DNA from: Robiginitomaculum_A sp036478535
GTDB lineage: Bacteria > Pseudomonadota > Alphaproteobacteria > Caulobacterales > Maricaulaceae
Direction: 5' to 3'
DNA: 64,000 bases
Assembly: GCA_965224735.1 (NCBI GenBank)
Contig: OZ245059.1
Coordinates: forward strand, 1,860,001 to 1,924,000
Under the pieces are notes generated by a model. It had not been told where the DNA came from. It did not search any database and was given only the letters and a program-made list of their open reading frames with translations. A program made the position numbers and the translations under genes. This document shows, piece after piece, positions 1 through 10,453 of the stretch (positions are counted from its first letter, which is position 1; the number at the start of each line of letters is the position of its first letter).

Positions 1-156
1 GCATATTTGGCGATACTTATTTCGTAGGGAAAATTTTTACAAACTCATTAAGGGGCAATATTAAATAATTCACCTAGCGCTAGTCAAAATTTGGACGCAC
101 TATGCCATATTAAGAATCAGTATGCGTAAACTGTCCGAATTGTTGAAAGAGTTAAA

Positions 157-3100
157 ATGGCCGACCAAGAAAAGAACCTCTTAGCGTTGTTAGAAAAATT
201 CCGTGATCATGCCCTTTCTGAGCGTGAAAAAGGAACTTACTTTGAAACTCTGTGTGTCGATTATCTAAAGAACGACCCGTTGCATGGCGCGGAATTTGAT
301 GAAGTTTGGACGTATCAAGAATGGGCAAAAGAAAACAATATTGCCGCTAATGATGCAGGCATAGATCTGGTAGCTAGCCTGAAAAACTATGATGGATTTT
401 GCGCAATACAGTGCAAGTTTTACCAAAGCACACACCGCATTCAAAAGTCAGATATAGATAGTTTCTTTACCGCGTCGGGTAAATCTGAATTCACCCAGCG
501 ACTTATCATAGAAACAACCGACGGTGACTGGGGCAAAAATGCCCTTGATGCGCTAGAGGGGCAATCCACGCCTGTACGGATAATCGGTCTTGCAGAATTA
601 GAAAGTAGTCCAATTGACTGGAGCGTTTATTTCAAAGACCAAACGGTCACGCTCAAAGCCAAAAAGAATTTATACGATCATCAGCAGCTAGCCCTAGAAG
701 CAGTTCGAGATGGTCTTAAAGAAGCAGATCGTGGCAAGTTAATCATGGCCTGTGGTACGGGTAAAACATTCACCAGTTTGCGCATAGCCGAAGAGATGGT
801 TGGTATTGGTAAAATGGTGCTATACTTGGTGCCATCACTTTCTCTGATGTCTCAAACCGTTCGGGAGTGGACGAATGATAGCAATATACCTTTGCGCTCA
901 TTCGCTGTTTGCTCCGATGTGCAAGTGGGCAAGCGTAAGGGCGATGATGCGGGCGACATAGAAATACACGATTTGGAATTACCTGCGACTACCAAAGCAG
1001 ATCGCTTGGCCGAAATTATCAACAATCCAGCGACAGATCGCATGACAGTTATATTTTCCACCTACCATTCAATTCAGGTGATTTCCGATGCCCAAAAGAA
1101 AAATGGCATGGGCGACTTTGACATCATAATTTGCGACGAAGCCCACCGTACAACCGGCGCAACATTGGCAGATGATAAAGAATCTAATTTTATTAAAGTC
1201 CACGACTCCGATTTCATCAATAGTACAAACCGACTTTACATGACCGCGACACCAAAAATCTTTGGCGACAATGTAAAAACCAAAGCCAATGAAGCCTCTG
1301 CTGAATTGTATTCGATGGATGATGAAGACCTTTACGGTAAAACCTTATTCTCAAGAGGCTTTTCATGGGCGGTGGAAAATGATTTTCTATCTGACTACAA
1401 AGTCATCGTTCTTGCGGTGGATGAGGGCATGGTTAGCGCAGGCGTGCAACGCCGCCTTATGGATGGCGAAAACCAATTAAAACTTGACGACGCAACAAAA
1501 ATTATTGGGTGTTACAAAGCACTATTAAAAGTTGGCCTAAAAGATGACCTATCTTTTGATCCTGCGCCAATGCAACGCGCATTGGCCTTTTGCAAAGACA
1601 TTCGTTCTTCAAAACTAATTAAAAACGAATTTTCTAATGTGGTTGATGAATACCGCGAAATGCAAAAAGATACGGGTGTCGATGAAGATTTACTTTCATG
1701 CGAAGTGGATCATGTTGACGGTACATATAACGCCAAAGAACGTGAACGGCTTCTGCGCTGGCTTAAATCCGATACGGATGGCGATACATGCCGCATTCTA
1801 AGCAATGCTCGTTGTTTATCAGAGGGCGTAGATGTGCCGGCTCTGGATGCCATCATGTTTTTGCACCCGCGTAAATCTGTTATTGATGTGGTGCAATCTG
1901 TTGGACGTGTCATGCGTAAAGCGCCCGGTAAAAAACGTGGCTATGTGATTTTGCCAGTGGGCATTCCAGCAGGCATGACCGCCTCAGAAGCCCTGAACCA
2001 AAACGAGCCTTACAAAGTGGTGTGGCAACTCCTCAACGCATTGCGCGCCCATGATGATAGATTTGATAGTACCATTAACCGTATCGAATTTGGTGAGGAC
2101 ATAAGCAGCCGTATCGAAGTGGTGGCGATTACCAATGATATGCCCGTCAAGCCAGAGAAAGGCCCGGGAGGACCTGGTATTGGCGAGGGCGGCGGAGAGC
2201 GTGACCCACAGCCATCACCTATACAAGGTGAAATGTTTGTCGATGAATTTGCCCAAGCAATCATGGCGAAGATTGTCAAAAAATGTGGCACCAGAACCTA
2301 TTGGGAAGATTGGGCGAAAGACGTTGCCAAAATCGCCCAAACTCACATCACCCGTATTAAGGCGATAGTTGATAAAGCGGATACCAAAGAGCGTAAAGCC
2401 TTTGATGAATTCCTAGAAGAAATTCAAGATGATCTTAACGACAGCATTGGCCGCGATGAAGCTATTGAAATGCTCGCTCAACATCTTATTACCCAGCCAG
2501 TTTTCGAAGCGCTATTTGATGATTACAGCTTTGCCAAAAACAACACAGTTTCTATCGCTATGCAGTCGGTTCTGGATGTTCTACAGCCGCAAAGACTAGA
2601 TAAAGAAACAGAAAGCCTAGAGAAATTTTACGATAGCGTTAGGCAAAGAGTACAAGGCATAGAAACCGACGAAGCGCGGCAAAAAATTATCAAAGACCTA
2701 TATGATAAATTCTTCAAAACTGCATTTCCTACACTCTCTAAAAAAATGGGTATTGTTTATACTCCGATAGAGGTCGTCGATTTTATTATCCATTCGGTCA
2801 ATGATGTTCTGAAAGCAGAATTTGGTCAAACGCTTGGGTCAAAAGGTGTTCATATTCTTGATCCATTTACAGGTACAGGAACCTTTATCACGCGGCTCTT
2901 GCAATCAGGCCTCATTGCGCCTGAGGAATTAGAGCATAAATACAAAAATGAAATCCATGCGAATGAAATTTTATTGCTCGCCTATTACATCGCAGCTATC
3001 AATATCGAAGCGACATATCATGGCCTTGTGGGCGGAGACTACAAGCCCTTTGAAGGTATTTGCTTAACCGATACATTCCAAATGTATGAAAGCGAAGATT

Positions 3101-4989
3101 TAATCGCCCGCTTAATGCCCGATAATTCTCAGAGACGAGTACGGCAGAAGGAATTGGATATTCGTGTAATTATGGGTAACCCGCCTTATTCGGCAGGCCA
3201 AAATAGTGCTAACGATAATGCTGCAAATGTTGCCTACCTTGACTTGGATAGCCGTATTCGTGAGACGTATGCTGCTCATTCCACAGCCACAAATAAGAAC
3301 GCACTATACGATAGCTATATTCGTGCTGTACGATGGGGGAGTGATCGTATTGGTGATGCTGGTGTAATGGCTTATGTTAGTAATGCCGGCTGGACGGATG
3401 GAAGTGCAATGGCGGGGTTAAGGAAATGCTTGAAAGATGAATTTAGCAGCCTCCATGTTTTTCATTTGCGTGGCAACGCAAGGACATCAGGTGAGTTAAG
3501 ACGCAAAGAGAAAGGTAATGTTTTCGGAGCTGGAACCCGCACACCGATTTCAATTACAATTCACGTTAAAAATCCTAAATCCTCAAGCCAAGGAAAAATT
3601 CATTTTTATGATATTGGTGACTATTTAAGCCAACAGGAAAAGTTAAAAATAATTGAGAATTTCGGGAGCATCAATGGCATTAGCAAGAAAGAAGCATGGA
3701 AGTCCATTACGCCTGATGAAAGCAATGATTGGTTAAATTTACGAGACCCTGCGTTTGATGGATACCCTGTGCTTGGAGATAAGAAGGGCAAAGCAAGTAA
3801 AACTATTTTTGCGAATTTCTCAAGAGGTGCAGAAACAGGACGCGATGCATGGGTTTATAATAGCTCACTTACACAAGTGAACCAGTCGATGAAAAGGATG
3901 ATTTCTTTTTATACTGATGAAATGAGGAAATATCATAGCAATGGTGTGAATATATTGCCTAAAGATTTCGTGTCTAATGATAGCAAGTCAATAAGTTGGA
4001 CTAGTAGCCTAGTTTCCTCTTTGAGTAGAAAAAAAGAGGCTAAATTTTATAGTAAATACCTTACACAATCGATTTATCGACCTTTTCAAAAACAATGGTT
4101 ATATTTTGATCCTCTCTTCGTACATCGTGTGGGTAAAATCCCGCAAATATTTCCAAGTGACCAAAAAGAAAATCGAGTAATTTCGGTATCAGGAATTGGT
4201 TCGAATTTTGTAACTGCATTTATGGTGGACACTATTCCATGCTTGGATATGGTTTCCAAAGGGCAGTGTTTCCCCCTAAAGCTCTATGAGCCTGCAAGCC
4301 CTGATGATGGATTGTTTGAATGTCGTAATACAGGTTACACAGAGCGTGATGGTATCACCAATGAAGGCTTGAAACATTTTCAAGATGTTTATCCTGACGA
4401 AACCATAAATAAAGAAGACCTATTCTATTATATCTACGGCCTTTTACATTCACCCGAATATAGAGAGCGCTTCAAAAATAATTTATCCAAACAGCTCCCT
4501 CGTATTCCAGCGGTAAAACAGGCAAAGGACTTTTGGGCATTCTCCCAGGCTGGGCGAGCGCTAGGTGATTTACATGTCAATTATGAGAGCGTAGAGCCTT
4601 TCCCAATCACCATAGAGCAAGGCGACCTTCGTTTGGCCATTATTGATGACCCCGAAAGCTATTACCGCGTCACCAAAATGAAACACCCTGGAAAAATGCG
4701 AGAGAAAGACAAAACCAAAGTCATCTATAATTCAAATATAACAATGGAGGGAATTCCGCTTGAAGCCTATGACTATGTAGTCAATGGCAAACCCGCGCTA
4801 GATTGGGTCATGGAACGCCAATGCGTCAAAACAGACAAAGCCAGCGGCATAGTCAACGATGCCAACCGCTACGCTATAGAAACCATGAACGACCCAACTT
4901 ACCCCCTAAAACTCTTCCAGCGCGTAATTACAGTAAGCCTAGAAACCATGGAAATAGTAAACACCCTCCCCAAGCTGGAGATCGATTGA
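157..4989 (+). CDS. Type ISP restriction-modification enzyme (LlaGI/LlaBIII-like)
   Basis: A 1610-residue single polypeptide that should both methylate and, powered by ATP-driven translocation, cleave foreign DNA. In order it shows an Mrr-like PD-(D/E)XK nuclease (AGIDLVA then AIQCKFY, residues about 67-88), a superfamily 2 translocase (Walker A MACGTGKT near 197, DEAH box ICDEAH near 325), an N6-adenine methyltransferase (motif I DPFTGTGTF near 902, motif IV NPPY near 1007), and a C-terminal target-recognition region. LlaGI and LlaBIII have this order and are about 1570-1580 residues, so the protein looks complete. The ATG follows a clear intergenic gap. It overlaps the next gene by TGATG, so the two are probably co-transcribed. 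Recognition sequence unknown. Confidence 0.9.
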   Translation: MADQEKNLLALLEKFRDHALSEREKGTYFETLCVDYLKNDPLHGAEFDEVWTYQEWAKENNIAANDAGIDLVASLKNYDGFCAIQCKFYQSTHRIQKSDIDSFFTASGKSEFTQRLIIETTDGDWGKNALDALEGQSTPVRIIGLAELESSPIDWSVYFKDQTVTLKAKKNLYDHQQLALEAVRDGLKEADRGKLIMACGTGKTFTSLRIAEEMVGIGKMVLYLVPSLSLMSQTVREWTNDSNIPLRSFAVCSDVQVGKRKGDDAGDIEIHDLELPATTKADRLAEIINNPATDRMTVIFSTYHSIQVISDAQKKNGMGDFDIIICDEAHRTTGATLADDKESNFIKVHDSDFINSTNRLYMTATPKIFGDNVKTKANEASAELYSMDDEDLYGKTLFSRGFSWAVENDFLSDYKVIVLAVDEGMVSAGVQRRLMDGENQLKLDDATKIIGCYKALLKVGLKDDLSFDPAPMQRALAFCKDIRSSKLIKNEFSNVVDEYREMQKDTGVDEDLLSCEVDHVDGTYNAKERERLLRWLKSDTDGDTCRILSNARCLSEGVDVPALDAIMFLHPRKSVIDVVQSVGRVMRKAPGKKRGYVILPVGIPAGMTASEALNQNEPYKVVWQLLNALRAHDDRFDSTINRIEFGEDISSRIEVVAITNDMPVKPEKGPGGPGIGEGGGERDPQPSPIQGEMFVDEFAQAIMAKIVKKCGTRTYWEDWAKDVAKIAQTHITRIKAIVDKADTKERKAFDEFLEEIQDDLNDSIGRDEAIEMLAQHLITQPVFEALFDDYSFAKNNTVSIAMQSVLDVLQPQRLDKETESLEKFYDSVRQRVQGIETDEARQKIIKDLYDKFFKTAFPTLSKKMGIVYTPIEVVDFIIHSVNDVLKAEFGQTLGSKGVHILDPFTGTGTFITRLLQSGLIAPEELEHKYKNEIHANEILLLAYYIAAINIEATYHGLVGGDYKPFEGICLTDTFQMYESEDLIARLMPDNSQRRVRQKELDIRVIMGNPPYSAGQNSANDNAANVAYLDLDSRIRETYAAHSTATNKNALYDSYIRAVRWGSDRIGDAGVMAYVSNAGWTDGSAMAGLRKCLKDEFSSLHVFHLRGNARTSGELRRKEKGNVFGAGTRTPISITIHVKNPKSSSQGKIHFYDIGDYLSQQEKLKIIENFGSINGISKKEAWKSITPDESNDWLNLRDPAFDGYPVLGDKKGKASKTIFANFSRGAETGRDAWVYNSSLTQVNQSMKRMISFYTDEMRKYHSNGVNILPKDFVSNDSKSISWTSSLVSSLSRKKEAKFYSKYLTQSIYRPFQKQWLYFDPLFVHRVGKIPQIFPSDQKENRVISVSGIGSNFVTAFMVDTIPCLDMVSKGQCFPLKLYEPASPDDGLFECRNTGYTERDGITNEGLKHFQDVYPDETINKEDLFYYIYGLLHSPEYRERFKNNLSKQLPRIPAVKQAKDFWAFSQAGRALGDLHVNYESVEPFPITIEQGDLRLAIIDDPESYYRVTKMKHPGKMREKDKTKVIYNSNITMEGIPLEAYDYVVNGKPALDWVMERQCVKTDKASGIVNDANRYAIETMNDPTYPLKLFQRVITVSLETMEIVNTLPKLEID

Positions 4990-5747
4990 TGAGGGAAAAT
5001 ATATTGGGCCGTGATTTAAAGCGAGATACTAAGGTTTACCGCATCATTCCTAGAAAATATTTTGATGATATGTTTACCAACAAACATAATGCTCTTGTCC
5101 GCCCCAAACTTTGGATGGACCCATATGAAAACCTAGCGCTAAATTCAAAAGTAGTAGATCAATCAGGGAAATTGTGGAAATTTACAGATGCTGATGATAT
5201 TTACGCGCAATGTTGGACACTTAACCAAGCCTCTGATGCCATGTGGCAAATATACTCACAGGGCCCTAACAGAACAAATGGTATCAGGATTCGTTCCACG
5301 ATTGGTAAATTGCTTGATTCACTACTTGCGTGCAATGACTCATATATAGCTAACGATTTATGTTGTTTTATCGGGAAAGTGAAATATTTAAAGGATACTA
5401 AGCTTAAGAACTTTGCTGATCACCACTTCAAGGGCAGCGGATTTATAAGTGGTAAACAAATAGCGGAAACTCTCCTTGTTAAGAGGACCGCATTTAAACA
5501 TGAGAATGAAGTCCGCCTAATCTATTATTCACGGGAAAGTACAGCTCCCCAAGATGATTTGTTTAGATATAATTTTGACCCTCACAATCTAATAGACCAA
5601 ATCATGCTTCACCCTTCATTGGGTAAGCCTAAGGCAAGAAAACTTAAAGATGAGATTAAATTACTCTATAACTGGCAAGGTGAGATAAAGCGCTCAAAAT
5701 TATATGACCGCCCAAAGGGATATATCTTTACAGTAAGACAGCAGTAA
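4989..5747 (+). CDS. DUF2971 family protein
   Basis: A 252-residue protein resembling DUF2971: YRI near the N-terminus, a WMDPYENL-type segment, CWTLNQASDAMWQIYS (the usual 'C-W...S-MW..Y' core), and KHENEVRLIYY near residue 180. The family is common in defence and restriction islands but has no established biochemistry. The start was chosen at the ATG overlapping the upstream TGA (TGATG), which implies translational coupling to the type ISP enzyme; an earlier in-frame start lies inside that gene. The following HNH gene begins 12 bases downstream, so the three form one transcription unit. An accessory or abortive role is inferred from position only. Confidence 0.7.
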   Translation: MRENILGRDLKRDTKVYRIIPRKYFDDMFTNKHNALVRPKLWMDPYENLALNSKVVDQSGKLWKFTDADDIYAQCWTLNQASDAMWQIYSQGPNRTNGIRIRSTIGKLLDSLLACNDSYIANDLCCFIGKVKYLKDTKLKNFADHHFKGSGFISGKQIAETLLVKRTAFKHENEVRLIYYSRESTAPQDDLFRYNFDPHNLIDQIMLHPSLGKPKARKLKDEIKLLYNWQGEIKRSKLYDRPKGYIFTVRQQ

Positions 5748-5759
5748 AAAAGGGAAAAT

Positions 5760-7313
5760 ATGTCAGCGAAACTAATTTCATCAATCAAACATATGCGTTC
5801 AAACTTGAAACAACTCACCACTTATGCTAATGGGACTGAAAAAGAGCGTAGTTTTTTCCAATCTTTAGTTAAGCAGGGCAAGGTCTTTGTCGCATCAGAA
5901 TCAGAATCTGGTTGGCAGTTCGGCCCCAGCCGCTTTGTCGGTTATCTAAATAACACCCGTCAGAAGCATGTAAATTTGGTAAATAACAGTCAAGCAGATG
6001 GAAAAATCACTAATCCAGCTATCGACGCTGCACTTGAGATAAAAACATTCAAACATGACGATAGCGAAAACATCGAAGTAGAAAAAGCATTTCTTGAATA
6101 TTGCCTAGGTCATGGAATAAATCCTAAAAATCACAAGCGGCGGTTTTGGTTGTTGCCAAAAGAACCTAACACAAAACTTACAACATATGATTATGATGCT
6201 TATCTTGAGGGGTTCTCAGCATTTAAAGAATTAGTATCGGAAGCGTCTGACCGCCCTTTCACCAATTTCAATGAAGGGATTGCCGCTGGATGGGAGTCTT
6301 ATAAACCCAGACTTCGCGAACATGCCCTGAATATTTTAAATGTTGCTGAATGGGATGAGGGTAAAATTGGGCAGGGAGTAATTCTTGAGGCTGCTATATC
6401 TGCGATTGAAATTCAAAATAGTCAGGCAAGCCCAACCAACAATCTAGTGTTCTGGCAAAACCGTTTCGGGCACGCTAGCCGCGCCCACAAATCGTTTATT
6501 GAAGCGAAAACGGACAAGGCTCTTTGTGAAAAAATTGAGAGAGCTTTATTCGATTTATTTAGGCATAATCGCGATGGACTAGCGTTTGAAACTCTAAACC
6601 AAATCACGGGCGGGAAATATCCGCTTATCGCTTATATGTTTTTTCTGAAAGACAGCAGCGGGTACATGCCAATTTTGCCAGATACTTATGACAAAGCATT
6701 TGTAAAGTTGAATATCAATCTTGTTACCCAACGCCAATGTTCTTGGGATAATTATCAGGCCTATAATAGTGCTTTGAAAAATGTTGCCGCATTCCTAAAA
6801 GAAAATGTGGTGCAAAACGACCTTAGCCTTATTGATGCCCACTCATTTTGCTTTCTACTAATCCGTATTGCCAAAGAATTAGAAAAGAACAAAAATAGTG
6901 GCGCAACATCCAGCAACGATGGGGTCGTACTAGGTGAGAAAGCCAATAGGGTTTATGATATGATAAACTCTGTAAACAAAACCGTTGTCAATTCAAATGG
7001 GCAAGAAGTAACGAGAACGGTCAAAAACAAGAACTTAAAAATGTCAAAGCAAGAACTTGAAGCAGAAATATTACGCCTTTTGGATATTCAACAAAACCGT
7101 TGCGCGTTGACAGGTCTGGCTCTGGATTTTGCGAATAAAACAGATGACATACAAATGCGACCTTCATTAGATCGCATTGATAGTGATGCCCACTATGAAA
7201 AAGGAAATTTACAAGTTGTTTGCCGCTTCATAAATTTCTGGAAAGGCGCTCAAGATAATGATGAATTTATCAGGCTATTATCTATTACGCGCAACGATTT
7301 GGATGCCCTTTAA
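5760..7313 (+). CDS. Large HNH-endonuclease-like protein
   Basis: A 517-residue protein. Its last 100 residues carry an HNH-type finger: QNRCALTGL, then SLDRIDSDAHYEKGN and a conserved N...K end (residues about 430-500). The N-terminal 400 residues are not recognised; the segment around 290-330 (YPLIAYMFFLKDS, then RQCSWDNY) resembles conserved stretches in other restriction-associated HNH proteins. It is the third gene of the type ISP unit. Its stop overlaps by four bases the stop of the convergent AddA-like gene, so the two transcripts collide there. Probably a nuclease with its own substrate preference, possibly type IV-like; this is inference. No frameshift is seen. Confidence 0.65.
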   Translation: MSAKLISSIKHMRSNLKQLTTYANGTEKERSFFQSLVKQGKVFVASESESGWQFGPSRFVGYLNNTRQKHVNLVNNSQADGKITNPAIDAALEIKTFKHDDSENIEVEKAFLEYCLGHGINPKNHKRRFWLLPKEPNTKLTTYDYDAYLEGFSAFKELVSEASDRPFTNFNEGIAAGWESYKPRLREHALNILNVAEWDEGKIGQGVILEAAISAIEIQNSQASPTNNLVFWQNRFGHASRAHKSFIEAKTDKALCEKIERALFDLFRHNRDGLAFETLNQITGGKYPLIAYMFFLKDSSGYMPILPDTYDKAFVKLNINLVTQRQCSWDNYQAYNSALKNVAAFLKENVVQNDLSLIDAHSFCFLLIRIAKELEKNKNSGATSSNDGVVLGEKANRVYDMINSVNKTVVNSNGQEVTRTVKNKNLKMSKQELEAEILRLLDIQQNRCALTGLALDFANKTDDIQMRPSLDRIDSDAHYEKGNLQVVCRFINFWKGAQDNDEFIRLLSITRNDLDAL

Positions 7314-10300
7314 GAGTGTTTCACCTCAACTAATCCGCCTGTAAGAGCAAAGTGTATCCATGTACTGAGAACAGGCTTGTTAGTAATTTTAACAATACCG
7401 TCCGCGTAGGCTTTAAGTTGCCCTGAATACCCAAGTGCATTTTCTTGCCAGTGCCCGCGTTCACGCGGGGAAGCTTTGTGGTCGATGAGAATGTAACCAT
7501 CCGCAGTTTCGACAAGCATATCTATCCAACCGCTCACCACTTGCCCAGTATCTGATATGTAGGATATAGGGTGCTCGGAAAATACTTGCACGGGTTTGAA
7601 ACGAGCTTGCAGGAGGCCAACAAGACGGTCTGCGGACTGGTTGGCCGCCCCCACCGTTATAGCCTTCGTCATACCGTGATCTTCTAAAATGCGCTGCGTG
7701 GATTCGCTACCAGAAAGTTTTGATGCAATGACGGCATGTAGGGCTGACCCCATAATGGTCGTGTCATATTTGCCCTGCACGGGTAGTCTTTCTCCTAAAA
7801 TTATGGTTTCCCCTGTACGCGCATTTTCAAGCGGCGCGATAGAAGAAGGGCTCATATAGCGCCGTAACCGCTTAGGCAGGTCGAGTGGTAGCTGTAACCA
7901 ACTTGTTTTATAGGCGGGGTGTTTTGGTTCATACTCTATGTTTTCAAAATCCGAAACTTGGGTGCGAAGTTCTTCACCATTTGGAAGGGAGAGAGTATCA
8001 CCCTCTGGCCACATCCAATCTGCGCCTAGGGTTTCTGACCATTCGCCAGAAAGTCTGCCAGATTGTCCCGCGAGAATAAGTATGTCGCGAGGGCGAGTAA
8101 GGGATACATAAAGGAGCCTGCGCATTTCTTCGGTTTCCTGAATGTCGGCGCGCGCGGCCTCTGGGCCTTCTTGTATAGTTTCGAGCAGGGGGATATTAGC
8201 ACTTTGCGTCCCTTGAAAACGCGGCCAATATCGAAGAGACCTACCTTGCAATGGGTTTTCCAAAGAGATCGAATCTGGAGACGGAGTTACACTAAGCCCC
8301 CATAATCGTGGCTTCAGTTTGGAATTTAAATCCATTGCGATAACCACGGGCCATTCTAGGCCTTTCGCGCCATGATGGGTGACAAGCTGGATGGCATTAT
8401 CTGACCCGCCTGCGGCTTGAGTATCGTTATCGTTATTGGAAAGGTCACGGAAGTAAAACACAAGGCCAGCTGCTGTTGCAGGCTCATTTTGTAGTTGGCA
8501 CTGTTCCATATAGCTTTGAGCGTGGGATAAGAGGCTAGTTATATTGTTGAGGCGCTGTTGTGTTTTGTTGTCATTTGGCCCCCAACGGCGAATAGAATGC
8601 CTGACATCTCCCGCATCAATGGCCAAGCGTAGGGTTTCTAACGGGGTTAAAAAGTCCAACCGTTCCCTGACATCTTTAAGGGCTTTAATGGGACCCGATA
8701 TATCTTCCCGCCAATGACTAGAAACGGCTTTGGGATCAGAAAGGTAGTTAAGCCGTTCTGGCAACCATGCCTCAGGGCTTTCACAGGTACTAAGAGTATG
8801 TATTTCGGCGGTTGCAAGCGTATCCGAAGGGTCGATTAACCGCCTCAAACAAGCAAGAGCGAGAACGGATTCTGGAGTATCCATAAGCCCGGACCGTTTA
8901 AATTTAATGGGAATTTGCCGTTCCGCTAAATTTTCAGCAGCCTCAGCAAGGTTTGCATTTGTTTTGCACAAAATAGCTATATCACCATACTGAATATCTC
9001 TGGCCTTGTTGGTCTTTTTGTCGACAACCGTGCGGTTTGAATTCATTAGGGTCATGACGCCGTTCGCGAGTGCGCCCGCACGGAGAACTTTGTTCCTCCC
9101 CACTAGGTTCCATCCCTCAAGCACGGGTTCATCCAATATGTCCTCCCTTGCCGGTTCAAGCACGACTTGTTCAGGCGTAAGTATTTCCGAAAATGCAGGT
9201 ACGAACAAGGCGTTGATATATTGCACCAGTCCGGGACGGGAACGCCATGATTTAGGAAGTATTTCCAGCTCATTTTCACCTTCCGTGACTTGTTTTACGA
9301 CGGCATTCATTAGAGTTGGGTCAGAACCTCTAAACCCGTAAATAGCTTGTTTGACATCCCCCACCCAAATAACTTGCCCTGCAAGTTTGGACAGTTTCAA
9401 AAATAAAGCTAGTTGGATCGGACTTGTATCCTGAAACTCGTCCACCATAAGAAGATCGAGCTCTTGGCGTAGCGTGTCGGCCACGGAGGGATTGTCGAGT
9501 AGATTATATAATCTTTGCTCTTGGTCAGTGAAATCGATCAACCCTTTTTGGGTTTTCATTTCCTGATAAGTGTCCAAACTGATTGCGGCAAGATCAAAAA
9601 GAGTTTGTGTGAAGAATGTAATGTCAGTATGGAGCGCAGGGTGTTGTCCATAATCAGCGGCATTATGAGCCACCAAATTCCCATGCTCTTCGGACTTTTT
9701 TCCGGGCGCACTCTTGGTCAATGAAATCCACTTTGACCATGGCAATGTTTTGTTTTCTAAATTACTTAATGCTACTCGTAAGGTATTTAAATAATCTGCT
9801 GTTTTCTTAGTTGTATCAATAGATATATCTATACCGCTAATGGCGCTCTTCATCGCATTGGCAAGCTCTTTGTCCATGTCACGAAAGGTTGCGCTAGGAA
9901 AGTAATTTAAGAGACTGCTAATGCTATCATTAGCAAAGGCACGAATCTGATCTGGCGATAAATTATTGGCTCGTGCCGCGTCTGCGATTTCTTTCACTTC
10001 GTTACGCCACAATATATTTTTACTTTTTTGGTCAATGATTTGCAAGCGTTGAGCAACCTCATTCATCTTCGTTACAAGTGTACTCTTTTTAGAAATCGTA
10101 TCTTCTAGGGCTTTAAAAAACAAGGTTTCACTATGGACTTCATCTAGTATTTTTTGATCTGGTGGCATGCCAGCTTCAAAGGCAAATCGTTTCAATAGAT
10201 CCCCGCACACACTATTGACTGTTCCAATAGCAGACTGTTCCATGCGGTTAGCAATTCCGATATAGCCTGCTTCGATCAAGGCAGAACGCACACGTTCTTT

Positions 10301-10453
10301 TAATTCGCCCGCCGCCAATTTTGTGAAGGTCGTTGCGATAACACCAGACGGTGAAATTTGCCGCGTTGAGAGAAGCTCTTGCAGCTTTTGTGTCAGGCTA
10401 TAGGTTTTACCGCTGCCAGCACCCGCGCTTATGAAGTGAATATTGTTACTCAT
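7310..10453 (-). CDS. AddA-like UvrD/RecB helicase-nuclease
   Basis: A 1047-residue superfamily 1 helicase with a C-terminal RecB-type nuclease. Visible motifs are Walker A SAGAGSGKTYSLT at the N-terminus, VDEFQDTSPIQL (motif II), HHGAKGLEWPVVI (motif V region), LYVSLTRPRD (motif VI), and GWIDMLVE followed by ILIDHKAS near residue 985 (the D...DxK nuclease signature). The start was taken at the ATG overlapping the upstream TGA as ATGA; an ATG 15 bases earlier is possible. This order is that of AddA, which with AddB resects DNA ends. The length is close to chromosomal AddA, but the location in an ICE beside a restriction enzyme suggests a defence or element-specific version. Confidence 0.8.
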   Translation of the reverse strand: MSNNIHFISAGAGSGKTYSLTQKLQELLSTRQISPSGVIATTFTKLAAGELKERVRSALIEAGYIGIANRMEQSAIGTVNSVCGDLLKRFAFEAGMPPDQKILDEVHSETLFFKALEDTISKKSTLVTKMNEVAQRLQIIDQKSKNILWRNEVKEIADAARANNLSPDQIRAFANDSISSLLNYFPSATFRDMDKELANAMKSAISGIDISIDTTKKTADYLNTLRVALSNLENKTLPWSKWISLTKSAPGKKSEEHGNLVAHNAADYGQHPALHTDITFFTQTLFDLAAISLDTYQEMKTQKGLIDFTDQEQRLYNLLDNPSVADTLRQELDLLMVDEFQDTSPIQLALFLKLSKLAGQVIWVGDVKQAIYGFRGSDPTLMNAVVKQVTEGENELEILPKSWRSRPGLVQYINALFVPAFSEILTPEQVVLEPAREDILDEPVLEGWNLVGRNKVLRAGALANGVMTLMNSNRTVVDKKTNKARDIQYGDIAILCKTNANLAEAAENLAERQIPIKFKRSGLMDTPESVLALACLRRLIDPSDTLATAEIHTLSTCESPEAWLPERLNYLSDPKAVSSHWREDISGPIKALKDVRERLDFLTPLETLRLAIDAGDVRHSIRRWGPNDNKTQQRLNNITSLLSHAQSYMEQCQLQNEPATAAGLVFYFRDLSNNDNDTQAAGGSDNAIQLVTHHGAKGLEWPVVIAMDLNSKLKPRLWGLSVTPSPDSISLENPLQGRSLRYWPRFQGTQSANIPLLETIQEGPEAARADIQETEEMRRLLYVSLTRPRDILILAGQSGRLSGEWSETLGADWMWPEGDTLSLPNGEELRTQVSDFENIEYEPKHPAYKTSWLQLPLDLPKRLRRYMSPSSIAPLENARTGETIILGERLPVQGKYDTTIMGSALHAVIASKLSGSESTQRILEDHGMTKAITVGAANQSADRLVGLLQARFKPVQVFSEHPISYISDTGQVVSGWIDMLVETADGYILIDHKASPRERGHWQENALGYSGQLKAYADGIVKITNKPVLSTWIHFALTGGLVEVKHS